Shown here: positions 42,720 to 51,593 of the stretch, piece by piece
Layout: each line of letters starts with the position of its first letter
Numbering within the stretch: the stretch's first letter is position 1
NCBI GenBank assembly: GCA_900548545.1
Contig: URKX01000002.1
Coordinates: 1-64,000 of the forward strand
From: an uncultured Oscillospiraceae bacterium
Lineage (GTDB): Bacteria > Bacillota > Clostridia > Oscillospirales > Acutalibacteraceae
DNA length: 64,000 nucleotides
Direction: 5' to 3'
Made by a program: the position numbers and the translations under genes
Notes under the pieces: model-generated
What the model was told of the DNA's origin: nothing
Database searches by the model: none
The model's input: the letters and a program-made list of their open reading frames with translations, nothing else

Positions 42720-42771
42720 TTACAGGATGTGGGAAAGGCCGGGTATATCCCGGGGAAAGAAGGAGGAATCT

Positions 42772-43305
42772 GTGGAGCGATTGGTACGCAAGGCCCAACG
42801 GGGCGATAAAAAAGCCTTTATGGACCTGATCGAGGCAAACCAGCTTGCCCTGTACCGGGCGGCGAAAGCCATTCTCCACCGGGAAGAGGACGTGGAGGAC
42901 GCGGTACAGGAGGCCATCTGCAAGGCCTTTTATAAACTGAGCGACCTGCGGCAGCCCAAGTATTTTAAAACCTGGCTGACACGCATTTTGATAAATTGCT
43001 GCTACGACTTGATGCGGCAGCAGCGGGGCCTGGTGCCCCTGGAAATCCTTCCGGAAGAGGGACGCAGCGATGAAAGGGACCTTTCCCTGGATGTACAGCA
43101 GACCTTGAACGATCTGGGGGAAAACGACCGGCTGGTACTTACGCTGTTCTATTTAAACGACATTTCTGTCAAAGACATCTCCGCCATGCTGGGCATCAGC
43201 GAGGGGGCCGTGAAGCAGCGGCTCTCCCACGGACGGAAGAAATTCCGGGAAGCCTTTGAAGGGCGGGAAACAGGAAAGGTGGTGGCGCGTCATGGAAAAA
43301 AATGA
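42772..43305 (+). CDS. ECF-type sigma-70 factor
   Basis: A 177-residue RNA polymerase sigma factor of the ECF type. Sigma region 2 includes QRGDKKAFMDLIEANQLALY and DVEDAVQEAICKAF (residues 9-65). Region 4 includes LNDISVKDISAMLGISEGAVKQRLSHGRKKF at about 127-162. The GTG at 42772 is chosen because AAGGAGG lies five bases upstream. Its 3' end overlaps the next gene by 14 bases, a typical sigma/anti-sigma pair. Confidence 0.93.
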   Translation: MERLVRKAQRGDKKAFMDLIEANQLALYRAAKAILHREEDVEDAVQEAICKAFYKLSDLRQPKYFKTWLTRILINCCYDLMRQQRGLVPLEILPEEGRSDERDLSLDVQQTLNDLGENDRLVLTLFYLNDISVKDISAMLGISEGAVKQRLSHGRKKFREAFEGRETGKVVARHGKK

Positions 43306-45199
43306 CCTGAAGCGGGAGAAACGCTTTCAAAAGCACTTGGAACGGGAATTCCAGGTGGATGCGCCCCCCGCCTCGTACTTCCAAGCTGTCCAAGACGCTT
43401 TGGACAGCTTGCCTGACGAGCTGCCGGTGAAGGCGCGGCCCCTCCCCCAGCGGGTGCTGCGCACCTGTGCGGCTTTGGCCGCCTGCCTGGTGGTGGCCGT
43501 GGGGGTCGCTGCCGGCATCAACCTGGTAAACCCCGTTTTGATGGAGAGTATGCCCGGGGTGGGGCAGATCTTCCAGGAACTGAACCACCGGGGAGAACCA
43601 ACCCCCTCCCCCGCCCCGGATGCGGAAAGCAGCGTCCCGCGCGAAGAGGAAGGCTTGCCGGATATCCCGGCTTTCGAGCCTGCTGCCTTCCCGCTGGAAA
43701 ACAACCTGGGGCTGCTGACCGTTCGCAACACCTCCTGCGACGGCTCCACCCTGATCCTGGAGCTGGATTTGGAACTGTGGGACAGCCCTCTGACCAGCGA
43801 TTCCATCAGCGTTTGCGACGAGACTTCCGGAGAAATCACCGGATCTTTCCTGTCCGTAGAGGGCCATAAAGTGGAACCCTTCCAAGATACAAGCGGCTAC
43901 GGGTTCACCCGCCAGGAGGACGGCCTCTATGCCGCCACCTGGATATACCGGCTTTCAGAAAAGGCGTCCCACGGCACGGAACTGAACATTTCCCTGGACA
44001 TCCCCAGGCTGTACGGGTGGGGCAACGACTCCTACCAGACCCTGGACTGCATGACCAGCGCCGGCTTTTGTGTGACCGTGGACGAATCCTCTTCCTTCCA
44101 GTGGGAGGACTCCGTCACTGACAATGGGGTGGAACTGAGCCATGTGGAAGCCACTTCCCAATACGTTGTTGCCCAGCTGGACATCCCCTTTTTCGGCTGG
44201 TTAAATTCCACTTTGACCATCCCCTTCCATATGCTCTCCTTAAGCGATAATGAGATCCCCCTGGGCCTTTATCCACAGCTGGCCACAGAAGACGGGACCA
44301 CCCTGGACCTCTCCAATCACGTGCCCCCCGAAATCAACTACCTGGACTCCATCAACTGCGCAGACGATGGTTCCCTTTCCGGCGCGCTCGTTTTTGATGT
44401 GCCGCCGGAGGGCGCCTCCCGGCTGGTCTTGACCTTGTATGAATACCCCACAACCTTATCAGGGATGTTCAGGTGGGATCACGACCCGTCGGCCCTAACT
44501 TGTGCCCCCCAGAAAAACCGGGTCACCGCGGAGTTTACCATCGACCTGGAAGAAGGCCGGGTATACGCCAGCCAAAACTACTCCGCCCAGGGGCGGCAGA
44601 AACTGGACTACCGCCTGAGCGCCGGCCTGGACCGTGCCCCCGCTTGGGAAAACGGGTACATTTCCGGAGGAACCAGCGATTACAGCGGCCCGCCTACCGT
44701 GTTTTTCTATGTCCAGGAAGAGGACTACCGGCCGGTGGAACTGCGCTTCTATAGAGGGGACGGCCTGCTGATCTCCTCCTATAATTCCGTGGCGCCGGAT
44801 GGCGGCACCGTGTATGAGGGCTACCGGGCTTTGCTGGGCTTGGGCACCTACATGGACGACCGGTACGGTTATGGGGAATTACCCCTGGACTCCGCCTCGG
44901 ATGCCGTGGCTCCCTTGTACGGGGGCGCCGCCAAAGCCATTGCCTTTGAACTGTATGAAATTGACTCCGCTGTGCTGGACGATCCCACCAACCGCTTTGA
45001 ACTGGTAGACAGCGTCACCGGCGAAGTGCTGGTTTCAGACGTGGCGTACAGCTACTGGCAGGGCATTGACAGCGTGTACGGCACCCAAACGCTTTCCTTC
45101 CTCTATCCCCCCAGCAATGGGGCCTGGGAAGACCAAGAGGGAACCGACGCCTCGGCGGAAAGCCAGATAAACCCCTCTCCCATCCCGGAATTCCACTAA
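43292..45199 (+). CDS. DUF4179-type anti-sigma factor
   Basis: A 635-residue transmembrane protein, cotranscribed with and overlapping the sigma gene. A charged cytosolic head of 55 residues is followed by a membrane helix at residues 57-79 and the characteristic NPVLMESMPGVGQIFQELN region of DUF4179. The remaining 530 residues are extracytoplasmic and beta-rich, without a family I can name. By analogy the head would bind the sigma factor and the outside domain would sense an envelope signal. The long sensor domain is more unusual than the rest. Confidence 0.88.
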   Translation: MEKNDLKREKRFQKHLEREFQVDAPPASYFQAVQDALDSLPDELPVKARPLPQRVLRTCAALAACLVVAVGVAAGINLVNPVLMESMPGVGQIFQELNHRGEPTPSPAPDAESSVPREEEGLPDIPAFEPAAFPLENNLGLLTVRNTSCDGSTLILELDLELWDSPLTSDSISVCDETSGEITGSFLSVEGHKVEPFQDTSGYGFTRQEDGLYAATWIYRLSEKASHGTELNISLDIPRLYGWGNDSYQTLDCMTSAGFCVTVDESSSFQWEDSVTDNGVELSHVEATSQYVVAQLDIPFFGWLNSTLTIPFHMLSLSDNEIPLGLYPQLATEDGTTLDLSNHVPPEINYLDSINCADDGSLSGALVFDVPPEGASRLVLTLYEYPTTLSGMFRWDHDPSALTCAPQKNRVTAEFTIDLEEGRVYASQNYSAQGRQKLDYRLSAGLDRAPAWENGYISGGTSDYSGPPTVFFYVQEEDYRPVELRFYRGDGLLISSYNSVAPDGGTVYEGYRALLGLGTYMDDRYGYGELPLDSASDAVAPLYGGAAKAIAFELYEIDSAVLDDPTNRFELVDSVTGEVLVSDVAYSYWQGIDSVYGTQTLSFLYPPSNGAWEDQEGTDASAESQINPSPIPEFH

Positions 45200-45222
45200 A
45201 CACAAGGCGTTCCTTTTTCGCG

Positions 45223-45262
45223 ACGTCCCTTTCCCGCTTCTTCGGGAAAGGGACGTTTGTGT
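45223..45262 (+). terminator. Terminator after the anti-sigma gene
   Basis: CGTCCCTTTCCCG and CGGGAAAGGGACG are perfect 13-base complements with a TTTGTGTTTT tail. Confidence 0.85.
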
Positions 45263-45331
45263 TTTCTCCGGATACCCCAGAAATTTTAATAAAAAAGTCT
45301 GAAAAGTATAAAAAGATACCATAAATTCTTC

Positions 45332-45360
45332 TTGACCGCATCCGGAAATCCGTGTACAAT
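45332..45360 (+). promoter_or_regulatory. Promoter of the carboxylesterase gene
   Basis: TTGACC (45332-45337), 17-base spacer, TACAAT (45355-45360). Transcription starts about 40 bases before the ATG. With the terminator it accounts for the 45200-45408 gap. Confidence 0.78.
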
Positions 45361-45408
45361 TTATTATAAAGTGTTTGTATGAATTTTTTATAGGAGGAAT
45401 TAACGGTT

Positions 45409-46989
45409 ATGAAAGCATTTTCCATGTCCAAAACCAGCCCCATTGTGGAAACCCCCAAGGGAAAGCTCCGCGGCTTCCACTATGATGGCGTCGATCATTT
45501 TTATGGCATCCGCTACGCCAAGGCCAAGCGTTTCCAAATGCCTGAGCCTGTCCCCGCCTGGGAAGGCGTGAAGGACGCCGGCAGCTACGGCATGATCTGC
45601 CCGGTCCTCAACGAGCCCATGCCTACCGGCGAAGTGATGACCCCCCACCGGTTCTGGCCCTCTTCCGAGCACTGCCAGTACTTAAACGTGTGGACCAAGG
45701 ATTGTGACCCCAACGCCAAACGCCCTGTGATGTTCTGGATCCACGGCGGCGGCTATTCCGCTGGTTCTTCCATTGAGCAGGTGTGCTACGATGGCTTTAA
45801 CCTGGCCAAGGATGACGACGTGGTGGTGGTTTCCGTAAACCACCGCTTGAACGCTTTTGGATATTTAGATCTCTCCGATTTTGGCAGCAAGTATGAGAAC
45901 TCGGTCAACGTAGGCATGGCCGACCTGGTGGAGGCGCTCCGCTGGGTGCGGGACAACATTGCCTGTTTTGGCGGTGACCCGGGCAATGTGACCATCTTTG
46001 GCCAGTCCGGCGGCGGTGGCAAAGTCACCGTGCTGGGGCAGATCCCCGAGGCCGAGGGCCTGTTCCACAAGATGATCGTCATGTCCGGCGTCATCACCGG
46101 CCACGCCTTTGACACCGATTGCACGCCCAAGGAACTGGTGTTGGAGATCCTGGGCAACCTGAACATCCCCGAAGCGGAAGTGGAACGCCTGGAAAAAGTG
46201 CCTGTGCCCCAGTTTATCTGGGCAGTGAACCAGGCCACCAAGGCCCTTGCCAAACAGGGCAAGCAGGTGGGCTGGGCCCCCAAGCCCAACTCCTACTACA
46301 CCTGCGATCCCCTGGAGGGCGATTTCAGCGCTTCGTCCCTGAAGATTCCCACCATGGTGGGTTCTGTCATCGCCGAGTTTGGCATGGTGCACGACTTTGG
46401 CGACCGCAGCAAGCTGACCGTGGAAGAGCGGGAGAAGTATGTTAAGGAGTACTACGGCGAAGAGGGTGGCCAAAAGATCCTGGATGCCTTCCGGAAAGCC
46501 TATCCCGACATCAATGAAGTGTACGCCGTAGACCTGGAAACCGCCTTCATCCCCGGCACGGTAGACTATGTGAACAAGAAGGCCAAGGAAGCCAGCGCCC
46601 CGGTTTATAACTACCTGTTCGCCAAAGTCTTTGATTACGACGGCGGCCGGGCTGCCTGGCACTGCTCTGATATCCCCTACTTCTTCCACAATGCGGACAT
46701 CATCCCCATCTGCCAGCAGGCAAACGGGGAAATGCTGGACAAGGTGATGTCCGGGGCTTTTGTAAACTTTGCCCGCACCGGCAACCCCAACACCGAGGGA
46801 CTGCCCCAGTGGGACAAGTGCGAAGACGGGAAGATGGTCACCATGGTGTTCAACGATACCTGCACCGTGAAGGAAAATATGCAGGAGGAACTGCTGCCCC
46901 TGGTGCTGCAGTACAAGCCTCCCTTCCAGTTCGCGCCTCCAGCCCCCAGCGATGACGAGGAAGAGTCCGGCAACGCTTGGGTGTTCTAA
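45409..46989 (+). CDS. Type B carboxylesterase
   Basis: A 526-residue alpha/beta-hydrolase without signal peptide, hence probably cytosolic, related to bacterial p-nitrobenzyl esterases. The oxyanion motif HGGGYSAG starts at residue 112 and the nucleophile is Ser200 in GQSGGGGK. The catalytic Glu and His should lie in the central and C-terminal regions; HCSDIPYFFHN near residue 420 is the expected His region. It has its own promoter and terminator. It is divergently placed with respect to the following glycan-related minus-strand genes but belongs to the same accessory region. Substrate is unknown. Confidence 0.92.
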   Translation: MKAFSMSKTSPIVETPKGKLRGFHYDGVDHFYGIRYAKAKRFQMPEPVPAWEGVKDAGSYGMICPVLNEPMPTGEVMTPHRFWPSSEHCQYLNVWTKDCDPNAKRPVMFWIHGGGYSAGSSIEQVCYDGFNLAKDDDVVVVSVNHRLNAFGYLDLSDFGSKYENSVNVGMADLVEALRWVRDNIACFGGDPGNVTIFGQSGGGGKVTVLGQIPEAEGLFHKMIVMSGVITGHAFDTDCTPKELVLEILGNLNIPEAEVERLEKVPVPQFIWAVNQATKALAKQGKQVGWAPKPNSYYTCDPLEGDFSASSLKIPTMVGSVIAEFGMVHDFGDRSKLTVEEREKYVKEYYGEEGGQKILDAFRKAYPDINEVYAVDLETAFIPGTVDYVNKKAKEASAPVYNYLFAKVFDYDGGRAAWHCSDIPYFFHNADIIPICQQANGEMLDKVMSGAFVNFARTGNPNTEGLPQWDKCEDGKMVTMVFNDTCTVKENMQEELLPLVLQYKPPFQFAPPAPSDDEEESGNAWVF

Positions 46990-47017
46990 CCTTTTCATAA
47001 AATGTAAGTAGAGAGCC

Positions 47018-47054
47018 AAAGAGGCTGTTGCAGTGTGCAGCAGCCTCTTTCCTT
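47018..47054 (+). terminator. Terminator after the carboxylesterase gene
   Basis: AAAGAGGCTG pairs with CAGCCTCTTT and is followed by CCTTT. Confidence 0.8.
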
Positions 47055-47111
47055 TCACTCCCGCTGCCCCCTCACCCCCATCCAGCTTCCCGGAGGGGCC
47101 CTTTCAAAAGG

Positions 47112-47154
47112 GAAAAAAGCGCCTTTGGGCAGGAACAATCCCACTCAAAGACGC
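47112..47154 (-). terminator. Terminator after the DUF3737 gene
   Basis: On the minus strand GCGTCTTTG pairs with CAAAGGCGC (one G-U) and TTTTTT follows. Confidence 0.7.
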
Positions 47155-47196
47155 CTCTGGTTTGTAAAGGGATGCTGCGGCCTGGCAGCAGCGCTC

Positions 47197-48054
47197 TCAT
47201 GCGCAGGCTACACCGTTTTTCCCCACCAACACTTCCCCTTGGGCCTCTTCCACGTCCCGGATGACCTCCCCCACTTGGGGCGCCAGGATACGGCTGCCTG
47301 CCAGCGGGTTTTTAATGCTGGCCACCGGGGCGGTCAAAGTGGCCTGCACCTGGCTGCGCTCAAAGGCCAGGTCGCAATCCACCATTTCACAGTTGATCAG
47401 ACGCAGGCCCTTGCAGTAACACAGGGGCTGGGTGCCGATGATCTTGCAGCTTTCAAATGTGACGTTTTCGCAATACCAAGCCAGGTATTCCCCTTTCACC
47501 ACACTGTTTTTCACCACCACGTTTTTGGCGTGCCAAAAGGCATCCTTGGTGTCGAACCGGCAGTTTTCAAAGATGGAATCTTCAATGTACTGGAAAGAAT
47601 ACTTCCCGTCCAGCCGGACATTTTTAAAACGCAGGTTGGTGGAACGCATCATAAAGTACTCCGCCTGGACATCACAGTCCTCCATCTCCACCTGGTGGGT
47701 GAACCAGCCAAACTCCGGGGACACCACATGGCAGCCAGCCATCTTCACCTGGGAACACTCCCGCAGGGCTTTGATGCCGTGAAGCTTTGTGTCCTCCAAC
47801 TGGATGTGGTCCGAATACCACAGGGCTGCCCGGCAGAGGGAGGTCAACTCCGAGTGGCGGACCGTCAGCCTGTGGTCATGCCAAAAGGGATACCGCAGGT
47901 TGAAAAAGCAGTGGTCCACTTCCACGTTGCTGCACTCTTTTAAAGCGCTTTCCCCGTCGGCGGGGCCGTCAAACGCGCAATCTCTCACCAGGATCCCGGT
48001 TTGGCCGTACAAGGCCCGTTCTTGGTCGAAAGTTTCCTTCTCAATGATATTCAC
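47197..48054 (-). CDS. DUF3737 family beta-helix protein
   Basis: A 285-residue protein without signal peptide, made of repeating short strands (for example NVEVDHCFFNLRYPFWHD, QLEDTKLHGIKALREC, NVVVKNSVVKGEYLAWYC), characteristic of right-handed parallel beta helices and of DUF3737. Function is unknown for the family. The GTG at 48054 is chosen because AGGAGGA lies nine bases upstream and the family N-terminus NIIEKETFDQERALY follows. It overlaps the preceding gene by 14 bases, so the two are coupled. Confidence 0.88.
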   Translation of the reverse strand: MNIIEKETFDQERALYGQTGILVRDCAFDGPADGESALKECSNVEVDHCFFNLRYPFWHDHRLTVRHSELTSLCRAALWYSDHIQLEDTKLHGIKALRECSQVKMAGCHVVSPEFGWFTHQVEMEDCDVQAEYFMMRSTNLRFKNVRLDGKYSFQYIEDSIFENCRFDTKDAFWHAKNVVVKNSVVKGEYLAWYCENVTFESCKIIGTQPLCYCKGLRLINCEMVDCDLAFERSQVQATLTAPVASIKNPLAGSRILAPQVGEVIRDVEEAQGEVLVGKNGVACA

Positions 48055-48379
48055 GACGCACACTCCTCCTAGGCTTTTCCTGAGGGGCCTCCTTTGTGGC
48101 GGCGAGGCCCTTTTCCAACTGATACACCAGATAATCCAAACAGTCGATTTGCTTTTGCTGGGCATGGAGTTCTTCCAGCAGCCTGCCCCTCTGCCGGGAA
48201 AGCAGCTGTAGCTGCTCTTCCACACAGCCCTGCTGGAAGTACTCCCAAAACCGGTGGATGGTTTCCAAACCGCACCCTGCATCCTTTAAGTTTTGCTCCA
48301 CCGCCTCCTGGGAAGGCTTCAAAGGGACACACTTCCTTTCCAGCACAGCCTTTTCAAGAAGGCTGAAGGGCCGCGCCAT
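48041..48379 (-). CDS. Small coiled-coil protein resembling a MerR C-terminal domain
   Basis: A 112-residue protein with no DNA-binding HTH. Residues 55-95 form a coiled coil (LSRQRGRLLEELHAQQKQIDCLDYLVYQLEK) like the dimerisation helix of MerR-type regulators, preceded by a helical head with DAGC. I recall short proteins of this kind next to DUF3737 in other Firmicutes. The start is uncertain; ATG 48379 has a poor ribosome binding site and a TTG about 21 codons in has a better one. It is translationally coupled to the DUF3737 gene. Confidence 0.65.
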   Translation of the reverse strand: MARPFSLLEKAVLERKCVPLKPSQEAVEQNLKDAGCGLETIHRFWEYFQQGCVEEQLQLLSRQRGRLLEELHAQQKQIDCLDYLVYQLEKGLAATKEAPQEKPRRSVRREYH

Positions 48380-48497
48380 CCTTCACCGGTTTTCAGGCGC
48401 TCCCCTGCTTGCAAGACTATGGTACCATCAGGAAAGCAAACTAGCAAATACTTAGATTGAATATGGCCGCATAGGAAAAAGCTATTCCTCCTTCCGG

Positions 48498-48540
48498 CAA
48501 AAAAAGAGGGCGCAGCCCATGGGCAGCACCCTCTCTTTTT
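48498..48540 (-). terminator. Terminator after the serine hydrolase at 48566
   Basis: On the minus strand GAGGGTGCTGCCC pairs with GGGCTGCGCCCTC and TTTTTTT follows. It ends the 54.8-48.5 kb operon. Confidence 0.85.
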
Positions 48541-48565
48541 CACTGGTAACGTATGCACAATGCCT

Positions 48566-50071
48566 TTATTCGACCACGCCGCGAATCGAATCGAATTTCG
48601 GGTCAAACTTGGTGGGGAACGCGGAGTTGGAGCTGGCATCCACTGTAAAGCCGCTGCCGTCTTCATCAAAGTGGAAGTTGACCTTCTTGGTCAGGCAGGT
48701 CTCGATCCAGCGGCAAACCACCTGGAAGGTGTTATCATCTTCCCAATGACCACTGGTACACAGCAGCTGGGTCTGGTCAGCAGGGGTCTTCACCACATTG
48801 GTAAAGCGGCCGCCGTAGGTAGCTACGCGGACGGGCACCTGCTCCCCAGCGGGAGTGGTGATGTTCCACACACAGCCGTAGTTGTCAAAGCTGAAAGAGC
48901 ACTCCGCTGCCTCGATGACGTTGGCTTTGCCCATGAAGGAAGGCATTTCGGGGGACAGGAAGCCGGACTCCACCTTGAACTTCTTCCCGTTGATCTTCTC
49001 GACCATGGGGCTGAAGGGACGGTAAGCGGGGTTGGGCACATTCAGGCGGGCCAGCTTGTGGAGCAGGTCGCCGTGAGCCTTCTCATCCTCAGCCAAGTCG
49101 TCGTTGCCGATCTTCTCCAGGAAGTCCCAGGTGAGATCCAGGGTGTTCTGAGCCCAGTGGGCACCCACAGCGGTTTCCGTGATGGAGATGATCATATCCT
49201 GCTCGGGGCAGACGATGGTGAACTGGCCCATAGCGCCGTCAGCACGGTACACGCCCTTGGGCTTGCACATCCAGATCTGGAAGCCGTAGCCCAGGAAGTT
49301 GTCGAAAGCTTCGGGGTTGTTGATAGACTCGGTAGCGGACTCGTTCTGAATGGAGGTGGCCATCTTCACATAGTCCTCGGCCAGGATCCGCTCGCCTTCC
49401 CACACGCCGCCGTCAGCATACAGCTTCATCAGGCGCAGGTTGTCTTCCAGGGTAGCCAGCAAGCCGCCACCACCGGTTTCCATACCGTCGGCCATACAGT
49501 ACCAACGCAGGTTGGAGGGGTCGATGCCGATCTTCAGGAACAGGTTCTCGGTGAGGAACTCATGGAGGCCCTTGCCGGTCTTCTTGCGGACGATGGCGCC
49601 CAGCATGGTGGAACCGGTGGAGTTGTACATGAAGGTGGTGCCGGGCTCGTGGTTCACCGGGATATGCATGAAATCATGGATCCAGTGCTCGGAATTACGG
49701 GGCATTTCATCCATGCCGCAGCCCATGCACAGCACGTCGCGCACGGTGAGCTTCTTCAGGTTCTCGCTGGGGTTCTCGGGGGACTCCTCGGGGAAAATGT
49801 CGATGAGCCGCTCGTCCAGCTTCAGGATGCCCTGGGTGTAGGCAATGCCCACAGCAGTGGCAGCGTAGGTCTTGGTGTGGGACTGGAGGCCGTGGCGCAG
49901 GTTGGGCGCATAGGGGGCCCACCAGCCCTCGGTGCAGATCTTGCCGTGACGCATAATCATCAGGCCGTGCATCTCGGTAGTGCTGTGCTCCAGGGTGTCA
50001 ATGTAATGCAGGATATCCTGGCTCTTGATGCCAACCGATTCCGGTGTGGTACGCTCAAATTCTTTTCTCAT
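48566..50071 (-). CDS. Class C beta-lactamase-like serine hydrolase
   Basis: A 501-residue protein without signal peptide. The beta-lactamase/DD-peptidase-type catalytic SxxK motif is SHTK (Ser64, Lys67), the Y-x-N motif is YNS near residue 148, and a C-terminal extension of about 130 residues follows the core. Family members are esterases, amidases or peptidases, often in natural product or glycan degradation. Without a signal peptide it should act on imported substrate. It is the last gene of the oxidoreductase operon, 66 bases after the aldehyde dehydrogenase. Confidence 0.88.
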   Translation of the reverse strand: MRKEFERTTPESVGIKSQDILHYIDTLEHSTTEMHGLMIMRHGKICTEGWWAPYAPNLRHGLQSHTKTYAATAVGIAYTQGILKLDERLIDIFPEESPENPSENLKKLTVRDVLCMGCGMDEMPRNSEHWIHDFMHIPVNHEPGTTFMYNSTGSTMLGAIVRKKTGKGLHEFLTENLFLKIGIDPSNLRWYCMADGMETGGGGLLATLEDNLRLMKLYADGGVWEGERILAEDYVKMATSIQNESATESINNPEAFDNFLGYGFQIWMCKPKGVYRADGAMGQFTIVCPEQDMIISITETAVGAHWAQNTLDLTWDFLEKIGNDDLAEDEKAHGDLLHKLARLNVPNPAYRPFSPMVEKINGKKFKVESGFLSPEMPSFMGKANVIEAAECSFSFDNYGCVWNITTPAGEQVPVRVATYGGRFTNVVKTPADQTQLLCTSGHWEDDNTFQVVCRWIETCLTKKVNFHFDEDGSGFTVDASSNSAFPTKFDPKFDSIRGVVE

Positions 50072-50137
50072 GGGAAAGCACTCCTCTCAATTTTTCGGGT
50101 AGGACCTTACCAATTTATAAAACGCGCAAACGCCTGC

Positions 50138-51577
50138 TCAGTTCAACACGCCCTTAAAGGAGATCATCTTCTGCTGTGTCATCTCTTCCAGGGTGGATAC
50201 AGCGCCTTCGCGGCCCACACCGGAATACTTGTACCCGCCAAAGGGCTGGTGGGCCAGGCGGTAGTTGCCTGTACCGTTGATGATGCAGGCGCCGGCCTGG
50301 ATGCCGTTGGCCACTTTCATAGCAGTCTTCATGTCGGAGGTGATCACGCCGGAAGACAGCCCGAAAATAGTGTTGTTGGCGATCTCCAAAGCCTCCTCCA
50401 AGGTATCGAAGGGGATAACGGGCCACACAGGGCCAAAAACTTCCATATCCCGGGCGATATCCATTTCGGGGGTGACTTCCATGACCGTAGGCTCTACAAA
50501 AGCGCCGTTGCGCTTGCCGCCGCAGACGATCTTACCGCCCTGTTCCACGGTCTTCTGGATCTGGCTCTCCACGTCCTTTGCGGAGCTTTCCCGCACGCAG
50601 GGGCCCATGTCCACCGTGGGGTCGGCGGGATCGCCCACTTTCAGCTGGCCCAGCCGCTGTGAGAGGTCCGCCACAAACTTGTCGTAAATGCCGCGCTGGA
50701 CCAGGAACCGCTTGCTGGCGCAGCAGGTCTGTCCCGCGTTGCCTACACGGCCGCCAATGGTTTCATTGAGGGCCAGCTCATAGTCGCAGTCGTCGAAAAT
50801 GATCAGGGGATCGTTGCCGCCCAATTCCAGGGAAACAGGCCGCAGGGACTTGGCGCAGGTCTCCGCCAGGGAAATGCCCACAGAGGTGCTGCCGGTAAAG
50901 CTGACAGCAGCCACGCGGGGATCCGCAGCAGCGGCGGCGCCGATCACGCTGCCCCGGCCGGTGACACAGCACACAGCGTTGGCAGGCACACCAGCTTCCA
51001 CCAGCAGCTCCACCAGCAGAATGGCACTGCGGGGAGTCTTGCCGGAAGGCATCAGTACAACACTGTTGCCGGTGACCAGCATGGGGGCCAGCTTATGGGC
51101 AGCCAGTTCAAAGGGATAGTTAAAGGGAACAATGTTGGCAAACACGCCCAAAGGCTCGTGGACGGTGAAAGCAACGTCACCCTGGGAACGGGATTCCCCG
51201 TTATAGGGCAGGCTCTTGCCGTAGAACGTGTAGGCCGCCGCATTGTAAATGCGGAAAATAGCAGCATTGGCAAACACTTCAGTGCGGCACTGCTCCATGG
51301 GCTTGCCGCCCTCTTCGCACATGACCTTGGCGATTTTCTCCACCATGTCAGGGGCCGTGACAAGCTGGCAATATTTCTCAATGATGGCTTCCCTCTCGTG
51401 GAGGGGAACGGCATTCCACTCCTTCTGGCCTTCCACTGCCAGGGCAATGGCACGGTCCAGGTCCTCCAAAGTTGCCTCAGGGACAGTGTCGATCACTTGG
51501 CCGGTGGCGGGGTTGACCACTTGGGAAACCTTCCCATCGGAAGCGTCTACGCGCTTGCCGCCAATAAACATCTGCAT
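50138..51577 (-). CDS. NAD(P)-dependent aldehyde dehydrogenase
   Basis: A 479-residue ALDH superfamily enzyme oxidising an aldehyde to a carboxylate. The catalytic Cys285 is in GQTCCASKR, the general base Glu251 in LELGGNDP, Lys180 in MPSGKTP and Asn153 in PFNYPF. The family is closest in appearance to lactaldehyde/succinate-semialdehyde-type dehydrogenases. It is 16 bases downstream of the TIM-barrel epimerase. In a glycan pathway it could oxidise a sugar-derived aldehyde. Confidence 0.92.
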   Translation of the reverse strand: MQMFIGGKRVDASDGKVSQVVNPATGQVIDTVPEATLEDLDRAIALAVEGQKEWNAVPLHEREAIIEKYCQLVTAPDMVEKIAKVMCEEGGKPMEQCRTEVFANAAIFRIYNAAAYTFYGKSLPYNGESRSQGDVAFTVHEPLGVFANIVPFNYPFELAAHKLAPMLVTGNSVVLMPSGKTPRSAILLVELLVEAGVPANAVCCVTGRGSVIGAAAAADPRVAAVSFTGSTSVGISLAETCAKSLRPVSLELGGNDPLIIFDDCDYELALNETIGGRVGNAGQTCCASKRFLVQRGIYDKFVADLSQRLGQLKVGDPADPTVDMGPCVRESSAKDVESQIQKTVEQGGKIVCGGKRNGAFVEPTVMEVTPEMDIARDMEVFGPVWPVIPFDTLEEALEIANNTIFGLSSGVITSDMKTAMKVANGIQAGACIINGTGNYRLAHQPFGGYKYSGVGREGAVSTLEEMTQQKMISFKGVLN

Positions 51578-51593
51578 AGGGGCTCCTCCTCTC

